This document shows, piece by piece, positions 1 through 11,091 of a stretch of DNA of 39,023 nucleotides; positions within the stretch are counted from its first letter, which is position 1, and each line of letters starts with the position of its first letter. The notes beneath the pieces are model-generated. The model was not told where the DNA came from and made no database searches. It saw only the letters and a program-made list of their open reading frames with translations. The stretch spans positions 535,790 to 574,812 of the forward strand of contig JAAOMT010000690.1 of assembly GCA_016748015.1 (NCBI GenBank). The letters are read 5' to 3'. The DNA comes from Geosiphon pyriformis (Eukaryota > Glomeromycota > Glomeromycetes > Archaeosporales > Geosiphonaceae). The translations under genes were made by a program, and so were the position numbers.

Positions 1-455
1 ATGAACATTTATTATTTTATTTAAACACGGAAAAAAAATAATTTATTATATAAATAATAAACTAATGCCCGTTAAATTTTGGTGGCTAAAAAAAAAATGA
101 AGGCTTTATAAAGAATAATATTTAAAATAATAATAATAATAAATTAAAATAATAAATCAAATATTAAATAAAAAAATATAATATTTTTAAAAACCAATTT
201 TTTAATGAATTATTTTTGAATTCAAATTATATTTAAAAATTCTAATTAAAAAAAATAAATTGAAAATATTTTTAATATATATTTTAAGAAAATTCTTTTT
301 GATTAAGTTTCAAATTATATGTATTTTTAAATCATTTAAATTAGATCTTAAAATAAGTATTTGCATTATTTTTCTTCTTTCAATATAACGTGATTTTATA
401 GATTAAAACAATATATCTCGATATGAATAATTTAAATAAACTAATAAAAATTAAG

Positions 456-458
<3 letters not shown>

Positions 459-520
<62 letters not shown>

Positions 521-566
521 TAATAATAAATAATAATAATAATAGTAATAATATTATTATTATTAA
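459..566. repeat. AAT trinucleotide microsatellite
   Basis: An almost uninterrupted run of AAT/ATA triplets of about 55 bp continues as AAT units interrupted by single-base changes, then ends in a short ATT run. It has no coding role. It is the partner in kind of the longer ATT array near 2864. Confidence 0.95.
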
Positions 567-1470
567 ACCTCTTTCACTCGCTAGATGTTCTACATCCTTC
601 ACAAGATATTAAATAGCTGAAATATAGTCCTCAGCATAAATTTGTCCCTCCCTTTCGAAATCTAATCCGACTCACTTGAAATCTTGGGGAAACAAGCTGA
701 AAAGATTCACCATATTTTATAAAAATACTAAATTGTAAAATATCTATGTTTAAAGAATAGAGAAAAATGATCGTCTTTAATCATTATTCTGTATATACTA
801 TAGCTGACTAAATTAAACTCGTCTGAAAACTATTACGTCAAACGTAGCATTCAAGAACTCTATCTTTAATCTTTTAGAAATCTGATAGTAAAAAGACCCC
901 AACAAGATTCTTTCCTATTATTCTAACCACTTTGAAACCCATCCTTCGTACGTCAATTCTAGGGTCTTCAATGTTTCAATTACTGAATCAGGCGACCACT
1001 TTTTGTCATAACCGAAACCTACTAATTTGAGATCTTTATAATCAAGATGTGGAGAACCCTTTTTTTTCAGGTGTAAGATTGAATTCAACCTAATTTTTAA
1101 TTTTGATTATAATTTGGTTTACATTATCAAATCTTGAAAAATAAGTACAGGTCAAAGAAATAATTTTGCTATGAAAAACTTTTGTCAATTTGTAAAAAAA
1201 ATGATAAAGACAGGTTATAAGAGTTTCTCATAAATTCCCCATTCGTATGATGGAAACTTATCGACCGAAAAAGATTTTCCATTTGTGTTTGAAATTTTTC
1301 TCATTAAAATATATTTCATTTATAAATCATCTGATTTCAAATCTCCGAAATATATTCTTATAAATAGATTGACTTACAAGCTTTTTTCGAGTTTTGTACT
1401 CTTATCTAAATTAAAAGAATTTAATCTCAAAATAATGAAATTTCTACAATGAGAAAGACAAAGTTTTGCT

Positions 1471-1491
1471 CCATCCATCCATCCATCCATC
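1471..1491. repeat. CCAT tetranucleotide microsatellite
   Basis: Five tandem CCAT units lie in otherwise AT-rich intergenic DNA. Confidence 0.9.
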
Positions 1492-2250
1492 TGATAGATC
1501 CTATTATCGCATCAAAGACTTGATATTAACATTATAGCCATCATAAAATATTTAATATTTAATTTAATTTTAATTATAATTTAGTTTAGCAAGAAACAAA
1601 AGCTTACCATAATGGGGCGGTTGAAATAACACTTTAATAGAAATTTTCATTGAATAATCTATTGTTTTAACTAGATCTTGAGTGCTTTTAAATTTTTAAA
1701 ACGACAAACACACGCATGTCAATTTTGTCACAATCTTGAGGTTCATAAGGGCCTTCCCTCTCATCATTCGAAGAGGTTGTTCAAACTGAACAACTGAAGC
1801 CATATAGATAAATGATTCAACAGGACATAAATCTTCAACTTTACTCGAAATGGATATTTTTCTAGCAACTTTTTTGATTCTTACGAGATAAGAGATGCCC
1901 GCTCTAGATCAATATTAGTATAAGAAAACTTGAGAGATTAGATTACAAAATCCTGATTTTCTTTTAGGTTAGCCCGATTTTTAAAATATTAAAATTATAT
2001 ATGCAACAACATTAAATTTAATGAATTCTAGCAAATTCTTCTTTTGCTCACATAATATAATGCTTTTCTTTGTATAGATGAAATGCGCGCGCATGATACT
2101 TGCATTTTTTTTTTTTGTATGCCAACCTTAAATCACGGTAGCAGAATTTTTACCGCCAAACAATAACTTTTGTACCCTCCGGGCTATTCCGAATCCCGAC
2201 GGTTAAACTCGATATTGTTTCCGATCGATTGAGGGCAAAAAAATTTGCCA

Positions 2251-2403
2251 ATGGGCTTGGAGCAATCCATCATCAGATCGTCGACAATAGTGAGTCGTAC
2301 AATGCGTATACAACATTTAGGCAACAAGCGTGATTCAATCCAAATGGAAGGATCTGCATTCGAAAAGCTTCACGCTGATGAATTCTTTGCTTCGAAAAAC
2401 TGA
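2251..2403 (+). CDS. Possible small ORF, 50 residues, unrecognised
   Basis: An ATG at 2251 opens 50 codons ending in TGA at 2401-2403. The region from about 2150 to 2400 is visibly richer in G and C than its surroundings, which in this genome marks coding or recently coding DNA. The peptide is basic in the middle (RTMRIQHLGNKRD) and ends with an acidic/aromatic stretch (FEKLHADEFFASKN). That end has only a weak resemblance to the mitochondrial ATPase-inhibitor (IF1) signature, too weak to name it. It could be a lone exon, a remnant or chance. No splice partner was identified. Confidence 0.22.
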   Translation: MGLEQSIIRSSTIVSRTMRIQHLGNKRDSIQMEGSAFEKLHADEFFASKN

Positions 2404-2863
2404 AAGTTTTTCAAAGATATTTGTTTGAATGAAATGTATGCAGGGTCTTCGAGAAGCGTTTGACGTGCAAACTTTCTATAATCAATTATTAATTTGTGAT
2501 TTATCAAAATGATTTAATGATAATATTGGAATCTGTCAATGATTTCAATCCTTCATTGAATGATCAAAATGGTAACACCTAGGATTCCCATTCATTTAAT
2601 TTCATTCATTCATATTGCTTTTGCTTCAATTTCATCATGTCTTTCAAAAACTAACATGGGTTTCATCATTTCTAAAAAGAATTCACCAATTCTTGTAAAG
2701 GTGTTTTTTATGAAATTAAGAATTTTTGTTTAATAAAACCAATGAAAATCATCTATTGTATATAGTAAATGTGCTATTGTGTCAAAATCAAATGAACAAA
2801 AATAGAAAATCAAAAAGAACTATGACTAATTTGTGCGGGTAACGCAGTTTGTCTGAGTTTATC

Positions 2864-2947
<84 letters not shown>

Positions 2948-3439
2948 TTATTCTTATTCTTCTTATTTTTTTAATTTTCAACAGTTTTTTTTTAGCATGG
3001 GAGTTTTACTAATTGTATATAGATTTATTTTAATGAAAGCTTATTTAAAAAATTAGTGGTCTGCTTTTTCAAAAATCATCTTAACAAAAAAAGTGGTACA
3101 GTCCAATTTTGTGACCAAAAACAAACCAACAGCGTTTATATATAATATCTCAATCATGCCTTTTTAAGTAGTTCATGAAGGCTGTTCTACACAAAAAGTC
3201 AAAAACAAATCTTGATGGAATAAAGTGTCAAAACAAAAAAGAATTTTAAAAAGAGCTCTCCATATATTAAAAGTTTTGAAAGAGCTTTTCTCGCTACCCA
3301 ATATCAAATTCAGTTACTTGAAAATGATGTTATTCTTGTACATATAATAAAACTTGTTGGTGGAATTTGAAAGAACAAATAACTCGTTTTTATATCGTGT
3401 AACCTCCCAGTTCTACTTACCAAAATCCATCCTTATATA
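2404..3439. other. Intergenic DNA upstream of the methyltransferase
   Basis: AT-rich sequence with a long ATT array and no supported gene. The last 100 bases include TATA-like stretches just before the methyltransferase ATG (around 3389 and 3431) that may serve as core promoter. Confidence 0.5.
2864..2946. repeat. ATT trinucleotide microsatellite
   Basis: More than 25 consecutive ATT/TTA triplets are followed by an imperfect CTTATT tail to about 2970. It is one of the longest pure microsatellites in the window. Confidence 0.95.
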
Positions 3440-4898
3440 ATGGGTAAATGTTATTCAAAAGACAAATTGACACGAATAGATGACACCCACCCAAAATATT
3501 CAAACCCAACAACTCCTCATACTACCCAGATCTCGAACTCCCCTAGTCAAAATTTTACTTCGGCTTTTCCCCAAACACCGCAGCACAGGTCACGTCTTCA
3601 ACCACGGCGTTCTACTTCGTCTACCCATTCACGTCATGATACAAGAAGTTTACATCAGGGAATAGGTAGTCCTAATTACGAAGTATCCTCTTTGGGTGGA
3701 GCAGGAGCGTATCTTATACCTGTATCAGATGAAGAAATTGATCGATTACAGATGCAGCATTATTTGTTTCGATATCTATGGCATGGAAATTATTCAGCTC
3801 CAGTTGAAAATTGGTTGAAATTAGGTGGTGCTCAAGTTCTTGATGTCGGGTATGTAGTTTGGGAATGTGTGGGAAATTGTTTGATTTTTCGAAAATGAAC
3901 TTGTCTCAGGAAATTATATCATTTTTTATTTTGCATAGATGTGGCCCCGGTTCATGGATTCTTGAAATGGCAACAACATATCAATTGTCTCATTTTACTG
4001 GAGTCGACATTTCACCCATATTTCCCAATGATATTAAGCCACGAAATGTTACATTTAAAGAAGGAGATATTACAAGAGGTTTAGATTTCCCTGACAATAC
4101 ATTTGATTTTGTAAATATGAGATCTTTGGGTATGGTCTTTACAGAAAGACAGTGGGAAGAAATTGTATTACCCGAATTAGTTAGGGTTACGAAACCTGGT
4201 GGATGGATTGAGCTGGTAAGTTTCAACTAAAATCTGTTAAAATATCTTTGAGGGTTTCGGAAATTTTAAAGCTCAAAAATATTTTTTTTACACACAAGAT
4301 GGAAGAAGAGGGGATTTTGGAAAATCAAGGAATCATGACCGCGCAATTGCAAGAATGCTGTAAGAATGATATCTTGATTGTATTTTGTTTTTTTTGGATT
4401 AAAATTAATTTTTAATCTCTTTTCATTTTCCCAGATCATCACTTTATCAATTCAATAGGAATATATACCAACTTTATGTCACAAAAATTGCCAAGATACA
4501 TGCAATCGACCAATCAATTTAAAAAAATATATCATAAAGAGACGCAGGTCCCTCTGGGCAAATGGAATGGTAAATTTGGCGAGCTTGTAAGTTATCATTT
4601 TAATATTTTTGTCAAATTTTTTAAGTTTCTGCATTCTCTCAAAGCGTAATGTTTTTTTTTTTTTAAATATAAGGCTATAAAAGATTTCGAATGGAAATAT
4701 CATCACATAAGACATCATTTAGTTCCATTCTCGAATATAACAAATGAAGAATACGACCGAATTCTTCAAAACACAATACAAGAAGTTGAAGAATATAAGA
4801 CTTTTGCAACTAGTTTTCGATTTTTTGGGCAAAAAATTGGTGACGCTACGCAGGGTTTAGAATCAAAAGATTCTTTGACGTCGCAGCCAAATAAATAA
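3440..4898 (+). CDS. SAM-dependent class I methyltransferase (5 exons)
   Basis: Predicted exons are 3440-3849, 3939-4215, 4299-4359, 4435-4586 and 4674-4898. All joins use GT-AG introns of 75-89 nt and keep frame, giving 374 residues. The first splice creates the SAM-binding motif I, LDVGCGPGSW, at about residues 134-143. An acidic motif-II region (THFTGVDIS-like) and the later KPGGWIEL segment typical of this fold follow. The family transfers methyl groups from S-adenosylmethionine; the acceptor cannot be told from sequence. The N terminus MGKCYSKD fits N-myristoylation at Gly2 with a palmitoylatable Cys4, which suggests membrane attachment. A Ser/Thr/Arg-rich disordered stretch (about residues 10-75) separates it from the enzyme. 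The +1 frame stays open from 4879 to 5064 past the stop, so the C terminus may have been shortened by a frameshift. Confidence 0.82.
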
Positions 4899-5064
4899 GA
4901 AACTTTCATCAAATTCGATATCAGCTGAGATGAATAGAAGTGATAAAGATTTATTGATGGGGATAAAGTTGAATGAGAAATTGGATTTAAAGGAGATAAA
5001 TCGTGAATTATCTAATTTCAGAGATAAAATAATTGACGGATCAATGATGAATTTTAATGTATAG
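4879..5064 (+). pseudogene. Out-of-frame continuation of the methyltransferase tail
   Basis: After the methyltransferase stop at 4896-4898, the +1 frame is open from 4879 to a TAG at 5062-5064. It encodes a polar, helix-prone segment with acidic and basic residues (for example ELSNFRDKIIDG) and looks like protein rather than the AT-rich noise beyond it. No GT-AG intron of suitable length restores the frame. The likeliest reading is a recent single-base frameshift in a longer ancestral C terminus. A base-calling error or chance opening are alternatives. Confidence 0.4.
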
Positions 5065-5888
5065 ATACACTCTACTTTCTTTTTTATAGAAATAACTCAA
5101 ACAAAAGTATATAATTATTACTATTACTATTATAAATATCATTATTACTTTTTGTAAAATTAAGGCTATTTAAATAAGTAACGTCTAATTTTTATATTAG
5201 AATCAAGTACAAAATGATACTACTTTCATACTAGTGTCGTGTTTTTTGAGATTTAGTAATCAAGAATAACAATGGCTAAAGATAAAATTTTTTGAAAAAA
5301 AATAAGAAATTGTAAAAGATATTTAAAAGATTTATTTGATTATAATAATTTGGGAAAGCATATTTGTAAAGATAAATATGATATTAAAATTCAAGTTAAT
5401 GATTCTTTTTTAATGTAAAAACACTCGAATCTGAAAGTAAATCTGGATTATTGAACTTGTTGCCTTTTCTAAGTCTATAAAATAATCGAATTCCAAAAGT
5501 TTTCCAATGAATCCAGAGCTTTTAAGCTTTCATGTCAGAGTAAAAAGCAAAAAAAGTTTAAGAACTCTTTTGGAATCGAGCTGAAATTAAATTAATTTCT
5601 AAAAAAAAAACTTATTCATGGAATTAATAAATAAAATGTTTTTTCAAAAATTGAAATTAGTTAAGATAGTCTAGCATAGTGTAACTAGATTTAAAAAAGT
5701 ATTTTTAATTTTAAGCAAGTTTATTTACAGTGATTAGAAAAACCATTGAGGTGCTATATCTCTTTTACTTTATCAAACCTTAAAACCTCTCTTGGAAAAC
5801 TATTTTAAATTGATACGCAGATAATCTTTTATTGGTAAAAATTATTTGTTATCATTTAACGGTATATTAGGTTCCCACGCAGGGACTA

Positions 5889-5967
5889 TTTACATTTACA
5901 ATTATATTTACATTTGCATTTGCATTTGCATACACAATAAAATTGCATTTACATTTACATTTACATA
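5889..5967. repeat. TTTACA / TTTGCA hexamer array
   Basis: Tandem hexamers alternate between TTTACA and TTTGCA variants, with a short interruption near 5930-5940. The unit is not the TTAGGG telomere repeat. The array lies in intergenic DNA, and the short open frame across it is a by-product of the repeat. Confidence 0.85.
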
Positions 5968-6245
5968 TATTAGCCAACTGTTTAATTTTACCTATTTGAA
6001 AACCCTCAGCCTAAATAAAATTAAAAATTAAAAAAAAAAAACTTTTTTTTAATTAATTTCTATAACTTTTGTCAATACTTTGAATTATTTTAACAACTTT
6101 TATATTTAATTCATTGTCAATAAAATAAAAAATTTATTTATTATAAAAAAGTTTGTTCAGAGATTTTAAAACAATTAACTTTTATATATTTATTTACTTG
6201 CTAAATTAATAATATTAATAAATTAAATATATAAAAAGCTTATTT

Positions 6246-6269
6246 TATATATATATATATATATATATT
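6246..6269. repeat. AT dinucleotide microsatellite
   Basis: About twelve AT units occur in AT-rich intergenic DNA. Confidence 0.85.
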
Positions 6270-6991
6270 AATTGTATTCAAAAAATTGTATACAAAAATT
6301 TATTTCTTTATATTTTTAAAAAATTTAATACTTACTTGAAATAGATATTATACATTAACAATAACTTTTGAAAAGAAATTTATTCCTTAATGATAATCAT
6401 TTTAAATTTTTCATATAAAAATCACTGAAAGCACTTTAGATTCATTTTATTTTATTTTTAAACCTTTTTATTTAATTAGTCTAGTAATTTTTGTGCTTGT
6501 TCGGACTTAATAATATAATCGAGTGATTGAAAAAAAATCTCCTATTAAAAATGTCCATTAAATATAATAAGCATTTTCAAGCCAAATCTAAATTATCATA
6601 AAACTTTATTTATTTATTTTAAAGTTATTGATATAAAAGTTTTACTCAAACAATAAATATATATTGTTACCTTTTTCGGTAACAATATAGTCACTGAAAA
6701 TTTTGTTTATCAAAATATCTACTTAAAACATTATTTTTTCTTTGGGAAAATTTTAATTTTCAAATCCATGCTTGATATATGTATATTGCTTAGTAAAGTA
6801 GCCATGTCTTAAGAATCAGAATTTGGAAATATCATTATTAATAATCATCTTTGATGGTAGGGGCAAAACATTTTAAGGATAAATGATTAATTTATCTTCT
6901 AAAAATGAATTAACTATTTGCTAAAACTTCCTTTTACAATGCTGCTGTAATTCCGCTAAGGTTCAAATCATTTTTTGTTTAGCAGAATTTA

Positions 6992-7043
6992 CCCCTCCCC
7001 CCTCCCCCTTCTCCCTTCTCCCTTCTCCCTTCTCCCTTCCCCT
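6992..7043. repeat. C-rich tract with CCCTTCT heptamers; minus-strand G-quadruplex motif
   Basis: A pure pyrimidine run starts with blocks of four to six Cs and continues as four to five CCCTTCT heptamers. On the minus strand it reads as seven or eight runs of three or more Gs separated by 1-4 purines, which satisfies the standard G-quadruplex pattern several times over. It stands out because the surrounding DNA has very few G runs. It lies about 1.2 kb upstream of the pseudokinase gene; a regulatory role is speculative. Confidence 0.85.
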
Positions 7044-8202
7044 AGGTAAAATCAATATTTTAAATGAATTTCTGTCGTATTTTCTGGAATTTTGGATGAG
7101 TAAACATCTTGTTAAGGAAATTCTTCAAGAGAAATAACTTGATCTGTAAATTTAACAGAAACATAGAAATATAATCAAAATTGCATTTTTTGAATTCAGA
7201 ATATTATTAAGATATGGAATCTATTAAAAATAGAAAATAATATTTCTCCGCTTTTTCTTGATTATTTACTCTAAACAGGATCTGGTTAATACATGTAAAT
7301 CCCAAAAAAATTTTACAATTCCCCGGAAAATTGATCTGTTATCAGTGCTGATTTGTGTAACTCGCCAAGTATGACAGCAGCGTGTGGTCATAACAAATAT
7401 AGAATTATGAAATGTATGTTTATTCATTTATGGAGATTCGGAGAAATTGCTCAACTCACTATCCATACCTTTTTGAAGACGAACAACGCTGATCCGTGTC
7501 CCAATTTTATTCCTATCACTTATCAGTCATCCTTTCAAAGTTTTCACTTGACGATACCTGGTTTGATAGGATTTTTGAAGGCATTTTCCGAGCAAATGAT
7601 AAGAATATATAAACTCTTTTTTCAATTTTGATCTCTGTATTTTCCCTTCGGAATATCCACATCATTAAATATTTATTATTGCGTTTTTCCTTTAAAGTTG
7701 CTCTAGATTCTTCGAAATTTGAAAAAACTCTAACCGAATTCTACTACCTGTGTGTGACAACTGCAGAGATCACAATATCTTTTTACTAGTAAGTCAGGTG
7801 ATCTCTCTAATCAGTGATCGATCTCGGCAGTCCCATTTATAGATTATGGCAATTCACGTATCAACCACAACGTTAACCCTTCTTTGGATATAAGGTTCCT
7901 TCTTCCTTTCAAACGGTAAAAAGCTGTCAAGAAAACCCATTAAATTTTATATAGTCAATGCTATCAAGATTTTGAGAGAATGATTCAATCAGGGACTGTA
8001 ACAAATTCTAAATTACCTCAGCTGAAAATACAAAATTTCTTTGGTAAATATTTTTCAATTATTTGGCTTGACATATTTATCACCAACTAATTAATATTTG
8101 GGAATTTTCGAAATCTCAAACATTTTAACAGATATTAAATTGTCAAATGGAATTAAAAAAACTAAAGCAAGTTCAGTTGCACCGCATGGTAATATTCCAA
8201 CA

Positions 8203-11091
8203 ATGGAAATCACATCACCAATTTCCCCTGACATTTGGACTCCAACTTTCGGAAATGTCACTTTACCAACCCCTGGAGATACCTCTGCACTCTTACCCCC
8301 ACGAATATCTCCACGAGCTTCTTTTGGCAGCGTTGACAGTTTAGCCACGACAAATATGGGAGTTGCAGCGTTCGAAGTAACCATAACTTTCTTCCTACCC
8401 TTAATGCGAGATATTAAACAAAAAGTTGAAAAAATTACAAGAAGATGTCAGGTAGCCGAACATCATCGTCGTGTATGCAGTGCATTATTAGATCGAGCCT
8501 TAATAGCTGATGACGCAGTAAAATTTTTCGAAACCAAACAGCAAGAGGAGGAAGATTTTTGGCGATCAAAACATAATTTCTTGTGCGTACAACGACTAGG
8601 AGAGATTATCGATCATATCGAAGAGTTCATCAGGAATGTTTCACAGTTGAGAAGATACAGACGATTTGTGAAGAGAAATAATGTACAATGCACTTTTGAA
8701 CAGTTGGCAAGTGCCATTGATACCGTATTAAGCGAATTGAATGTTATCACACCAAATGCTGACCAATTTCAGATGGGTCAAGATTTGAAAGTGGTCGAAG
8801 AAGATGTCAATGAAATGATGAAGGTAAAAGCGGAATTTTATTCATATCATTTCCTGTTCATATTTTGAACATTTACACTTACATAAAATTTGAAACTCCA
8901 AAAATTCGGTTCATATAGTTTCTACAAGAAATTCGTGGAGGTATTACGGATGCCAGTGGACAAGTGTCGCGGGAAATAGAAGAAATATACGCATTCAACG
9001 CAATGTTTCGTACCAAAAAACCATTGCCACCTGGATTAACCCACTCGGCGAAAATTGATCCCACATCAATTGAAAGATTCAATCCACCTGTACAACCAAG
9101 TATGAATGTTGAAAAAGCAATCTGGCGCAATCGAGAAGTCGCACTTACACGTATAAAGCGAAAATTTAAGGATGAAGATGAAATTGGCAAAAACAAAATA
9201 AGAAACAACGTTGCAATCTTGAAAAAACTTGAGGCATCTTTCAATATCATACTATTTCATGGTGTCATTGAAGAATGGGATGAATCCAAACAACTTAAAT
9301 CTTTATTTGTTGTCACCGAGTGGGCAGATCTAGGCAATCTAAGAGAATATTATAAAAATGCTGGACCTCTATCATGGACTAAAAAGCTTTCACTGGCTGT
9401 TGACGTGGCAAGGGCAATGAATTTTCTACGGGCTGTCGACATTTTACATCATGATCTCACACCTGAGTCTATTCTCATAACTGGAGATCACCAGGCCCAA
9501 GTATCTGGATGTGGAGTTAATTTTTTCCCATCAGATAGTCGACAAAATAGTTCTGATCGTATCAGCGATATGGTCGATAAGTATCGATACATGGCCCCCG
9601 AAAAATTAAAAGGTGACTTTCCTTATGATGTCAAATGTGAAATCTACAGGTTCGTGTTGACGATCGGGTCTTATATTTCTCTAATAACTTTGAATTAAAC
9701 CTAAATTGATATGCACATACATATGTATATCCCTAGTTTCGGTATGCTTTTGCTTGAAATCGCCGAAGAAAATATTCCATTACATGGTTACAATTATAAT
9801 ACAGTCATTGAAGCGTTAAGGGAGAACACTTACCGTCCACAAGAGTTATTTACAAGAACGAAAATGGCACCAAAGGACTATAGAGATCTCGTTTTATTAG
9901 GTAAAAAAAAATTCAATAGCTTTCTTTTATTGTAAAATTCAAAACATTTCTACGTTTGTCTTTGAATATTCATAAAATTTACCACCTCACTTAAAGCCAT
10001 AAATTACGATCGCAATCGACGCCCACCCTTTTCAGAGATATTCCTGAAACTAAACGCCATGTTAAAAAGGTGCAAAACAGCCCAAGCATTTTCAGCTACC
10101 GGTTTATCCCAATTAGATTCCCCCATTTCTCCAGGCAGTTATGAAGGTGAGATTTTAATCGGTTTATCTAACCAAATTCGCAATGAACTAGAGCCAACTA
10201 GCCAGGAACCAACTACAATATAGTATAGATCTTGAGCATTCGATTTATTTAAGGGTAATTATTGGCTTTGTATATTTAAGGCTTAAAAATAGATGGAAAT
10301 TCAGTTTAGAATTTTTGTAAAAATAGTTACACGAATCTAATAACAAAGGTTCATTAATTTTTTGTCTTCTTTTCAAAAAAAAAATTCGTTAAATTTTAGT
10401 TGTATTTATCAGTGATAACAAAGCAGTACTTAAAAAAGTGGAAGAGCCTGAACAAGCTGAAGAGATGCAAGAGAGTACATACCAAGATGGTGCCGAATTT
10501 GAAAATTTTGACCCACTTGGACTATGTAAAAGGGTTGAATATCTCAATGTGAAGCCAGTGCAGGAATACCATAGGATGGAGCAAGTGGTGGAATTTCAAA
10601 AATCTGAATCTTTTTTGGCCAAATTAAATCCTGAATTTCCAAAGAATGAAGATATTAAAGAATTCCCAATAATGGAGCCAGCTCAACAATCACAAGGGGT
10701 TGAGATTGACATCATAGATCCAGTTAAGGGATACCAAAGTATGGAAAAGGTGGAAGAAATTCAAAAAATTCAACATGCGATAAAGTTCCAAGGAGTTGAA
10801 TTTTTGCATCTCGAGCCAATCGAACAACATCAACAAATTGAGCTTGTGGAAGAATTTCCAGAAGTTCAAAGATTGGTTTCTTCAATTGAAAGAGTTAAGG
10901 AAGGCGATGAAATTGAAAATTTTGAGATTCATAATATTAAGGCAGTGAAAGAGAACCAAAGAGTCGAAAAGGTAATAGGGTTGCAAAGTTTTGTTGAGCA
11001 ACCAAAGGAACCTCTAAAAGGGGAACAAGAATCCTTTTATGAACCAATTTATTCCCAAGAGCCATTGAAGATTCAGAAAAAGTTGAAGTGA
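8203..11091 (+). CDS. MLKL-like protein: N-terminal helical bundle, catalytically dead kinase fold, repeat tail (5 exons)
   Basis: Exons are 8203-8823, 8919-9649, 9737-9900, 9997-10146 and 10400-11091, joined in frame to 785 residues. After a Pro/Ser-rich leader, residues about 55-182 form amphipathic helices in the pattern of the MLKL/HeLo-like cell-death bundle; residues about 190-245 resemble the brace. The kinase fold spans about 270-530. Its key motifs are altered: VAIK reads VALT (Thr284), HRDLKPEN reads HHDLTPES (Asp386 kept, Lys and Asn lost) and DFG reads GCG (404-406). The glycine loop is missing, while APE (433-435) and the SFG of the F helix remain. This predicts a pseudokinase that controls a membrane-active bundle. 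Residues 569-785 are an acidic repeat tail. If the last intron (10147-10399) is retained, the protein stops at 10221-10223 without the tail. The frame is open back to 8098, so an upstream exon is possible. Confidence 0.72.
10492..10986 (+). repeat. Degenerate protein repeats in the pseudokinase tail
   Basis: The last exon encodes about six degenerate copies of a short unit beginning near 10492, 10534, 10654, 10699, 10795 and 10921. The pattern is roughly V/F-E-aromatic-x-x-hydrophobic-x-P-hydrophobic-x-x-Y/H-Q/H, followed in the better copies by M/V-E-x-V-E-E-x-Q. Clear examples begin VEYLNVKPVQEY, VEIDIIDPVKGY and VEFLHLEPIEQH. The repeats are rich in Glu, Gln and Val. I do not recognise the family. 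They are not SEL1/TPR repeats, which often follow kinase domains in Glomeromycotina. Confidence 0.6.

Larger units (their letters stand above)
1..2250. other. AT-rich intergenic DNA
   Basis: No convincing coding region was found on either strand. The stretch is A/T-dominated with homopolymer runs, a long AAT array near 459-566 and a short CCAT tetramer array near 1471-1491. Nothing here resembles an RNA gene. Confidence 0.6.
5065..8097. other. Intergenic DNA with simple repeats
   Basis: About 3 kb without a supported gene. It holds a TTTACA/TTTGCA hexamer array (5889-5967), an AT dinucleotide run (6246-6269) and a pyrimidine tract (6992-7043). The open frame around 7371-7631 is slightly GC-richer but matches nothing recognised and has no splice partner. 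The last few hundred bases may contain the promoter or a missed first exon of the gene at 8203. Confidence 0.5.

Noticed and set aside
2251-2403. Identification of the small ORF as mitochondrial ATPase inhibitor IF1
   Set aside because: Only a loose F-x-K...A-x-E-x-F-type match with a one-residue gap; the long C-terminal helix of IF1 is missing.
459-2970. CRISPR or centromere-like array from the AAT and ATT runs
   Set aside because: They are simple trinucleotide microsatellites without spacers or longer repeat units.
5889-5967. Interstitial telomere repeat
   Set aside because: The unit is TTTACA/TTTGCA, not TTAGGG or a close variant.
5846-6031. 61-codon open frame over the hexamer array
   Set aside because: The low-complexity peptide (repeated Y-I/C-I) is produced by the TTTACA/TTTGCA repeat.
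7353-7631. 92-codon open frame
   Set aside because: It opens at a non-ATG codon, matches nothing recognised and has no splice partner; mentioned only within the intergenic entry.
9711-9736. ATG codons before the third pseudokinase exon suggesting a separate small gene
   Set aside because: They lie in the 9650-9736 intron. The joined reading EIYSFGMLLLEIA is the expected kinase F-helix.
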